DNA from: Halomicronema sp. CCY15110
GTDB lineage: Bacteria > Cyanobacteriota > Cyanobacteriia > Phormidesmidales > Phormidesmidaceae
DNA: 52,176 nt
Direction: 5' to 3'
Assembly (NCBI RefSeq): GCF_016888165.1
Contig: NZ_JACSWC010000220.1
Location: 1 to 52,176 of the forward strand
The notes under the pieces are model-generated. The model searched no databases. It was not told where the DNA came from and saw nothing but the letters and a program-made list of their open reading frames with translations. Of the stretch, positions 51,897-52,176 are shown piece by piece. The first letter of the stretch is position 1; every line of letters starts with the position of its first letter. Both the position numbers and the translations under genes were made by a program.

Positions 51897-51917
51897 CCTC
51901 TCCTTACCAAGGAGAGG
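51897..51917. repeat. CCTCTCCTT/AAGGAGAGG hairpin
   Basis: Nine-base perfect inverted arms separated by ACC. It resembles dispersed intergenic hairpins common in cyanobacteria. Confidence 0.55.
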
Positions 51918-52056
51918 TGCCGCAGGCGGTGAGGTTTTACCCCCCGCAACTCAAGGCCAGAAACCTTGCTATACAAGTCTTTGATAGAGTTTTTCCGAAT
52001 GGATAGCTTACAAAGGCATTCATATACTTCGCAAACCAAGCCCCCTCATCCCCCAG

Positions 52057-52084
52057 CCCCTTCTCCCAAAACTGGGAGAAGGGG
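52057..52084. repeat. CCCCTTCTCCCA/TGGGAGAAGGGG hairpin
   Basis: Perfect 12-bp arms with AAAC loop, in a CCCTCATCCCCCAGCC context. This is a widespread dispersed intergenic repeat in cyanobacteria and other bacteria, probably a small REP-type or MITE-like element. Confidence 0.65.
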
Positions 52085-52176
52085 GGCGGACAAGTCTCCC
52101 TCCCGAGGCTGGGCTACTAAGTACACATAAATCCCTCCTGGGCTAGTGACCATCCCTGAAAGATGGCCTCAAATTT

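Larger units (their letters stand above)
51542..52176. other. Repeat-rich terminal spacer, about 635 bp
   Basis: Contains no recognised gene. It holds the possible promoter region of ycf54, an inverted repeat at 51654-51685, a CCTCTCC run near 51826-51840, a hairpin at 51897-51917 and a CCCCTTCTCCCA/TGGGAGAAGGGG hairpin at 52057-52084. Open frames here (for example 51703-51984) are low-complexity products of the repeats. Confidence 0.6.

Noticed and set aside
51703-51984. 93-codon plus-strand frame
   Set aside because: Translation is proline and serine low complexity produced by the repeats; no protein signature.
1-52176. CRISPR array or HIP1 (GCGATCGC) repeats as a mobile element
   Set aside because: No regularly spaced direct repeats with unique spacers exist; the abundant GCGATCGC octamer is the usual cyanobacterial HIP1 sequence and is scattered, not clustered.

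Overview
The window is chromosomal DNA of a cyanobacterium, most likely a filamentous Leptolyngbya-like lineage, although the genus cannot be fixed from sequence alone. The evidence is the very frequent HIP1 octamer GCGATCGC in genes and spacers, and a set of cyanobacteria/plastid-specific families: Ycf54, a Ycf35/DUF2997/ferredoxin cluster, DUF2839, DUF3120, DUF4278, a four-ACT aspartate kinase and an extended NusB. There is no prophage, insertion sequence, CRISPR array or rRNA. Genes lie in short, alternating-strand units, as is usual for cyanobacterial core plus accessory housekeeping DNA.

Layout. 0-5.6 kb: a c-di-GMP GGDEF-EAL protein with an ethylene-receptor-like membrane sensor, riboflavin synthase (ribE), a bifunctional-nuclease-family protein, an aldo/keto reductase with a two-cluster ferredoxin tail, and a TPMT-like methyltransferase. 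6-12 kb: a GT2 glycosyltransferase, then a tight minus-strand trio (DICT plus degenerate HD-GYP protein, pentapeptide-repeat protein, DUF4079-like membrane protein), then DUF2993 and DUF3120. 12.2-20.4 kb: a ferrochelatase-superfamily enzyme with a His-rich tail behind a C-tract/G-tract palindrome, small DUF proteins, a lumenal pentapeptide protein, PhzF, a DinG-like helicase without a Walker A motif, DUF2839, LapA-like protein, rplI and a P-loop kinase. 20.5-31 kb: Uma2, LD-carboxypeptidase, UspA, SH3 lipoprotein candidate, CapA, a 2OG-Fe(II) oxygenase, glutathione peroxidase, ftsY, nusB and a YHS lipoprotein.

31-41 kb: lysC, tRNA-Lys(UUU), class II fructose-bisphosphate aldolase, DUF427, a CPBP protease, a PEP-CTERM protein, the Ycf35 cluster and a saccharopine-dehydrogenase-like protein. 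40-44 kb: a CDF metal transporter behind a predicted RNA structure, convergent with a ZIP-like transporter carrying an internal cyclic-nucleotide-binding domain, then rhodanese, a membrane protein and a frameshifted DUF3253 gene. 44-52 kb: a PuuE-type deacetylase, GNAT, methyltransferase, GST, DUF3592, thioredoxin, murG and ycf54, ending in a 630-bp repeat-rich spacer.

The most unusual items are the putative ethylene/copper sensor fused to a c-di-GMP turnover module, the His-tailed chelatase with a CsoR/RcnR-like palindrome, the ZIP/cNMP-binding fusion facing a CDF gene, and the apparently inactive DinG-like helicase. No large uncharacterised defence or biosynthetic system was seen. Functions are inferred from reading the translated proteins and motifs; no database search was possible.
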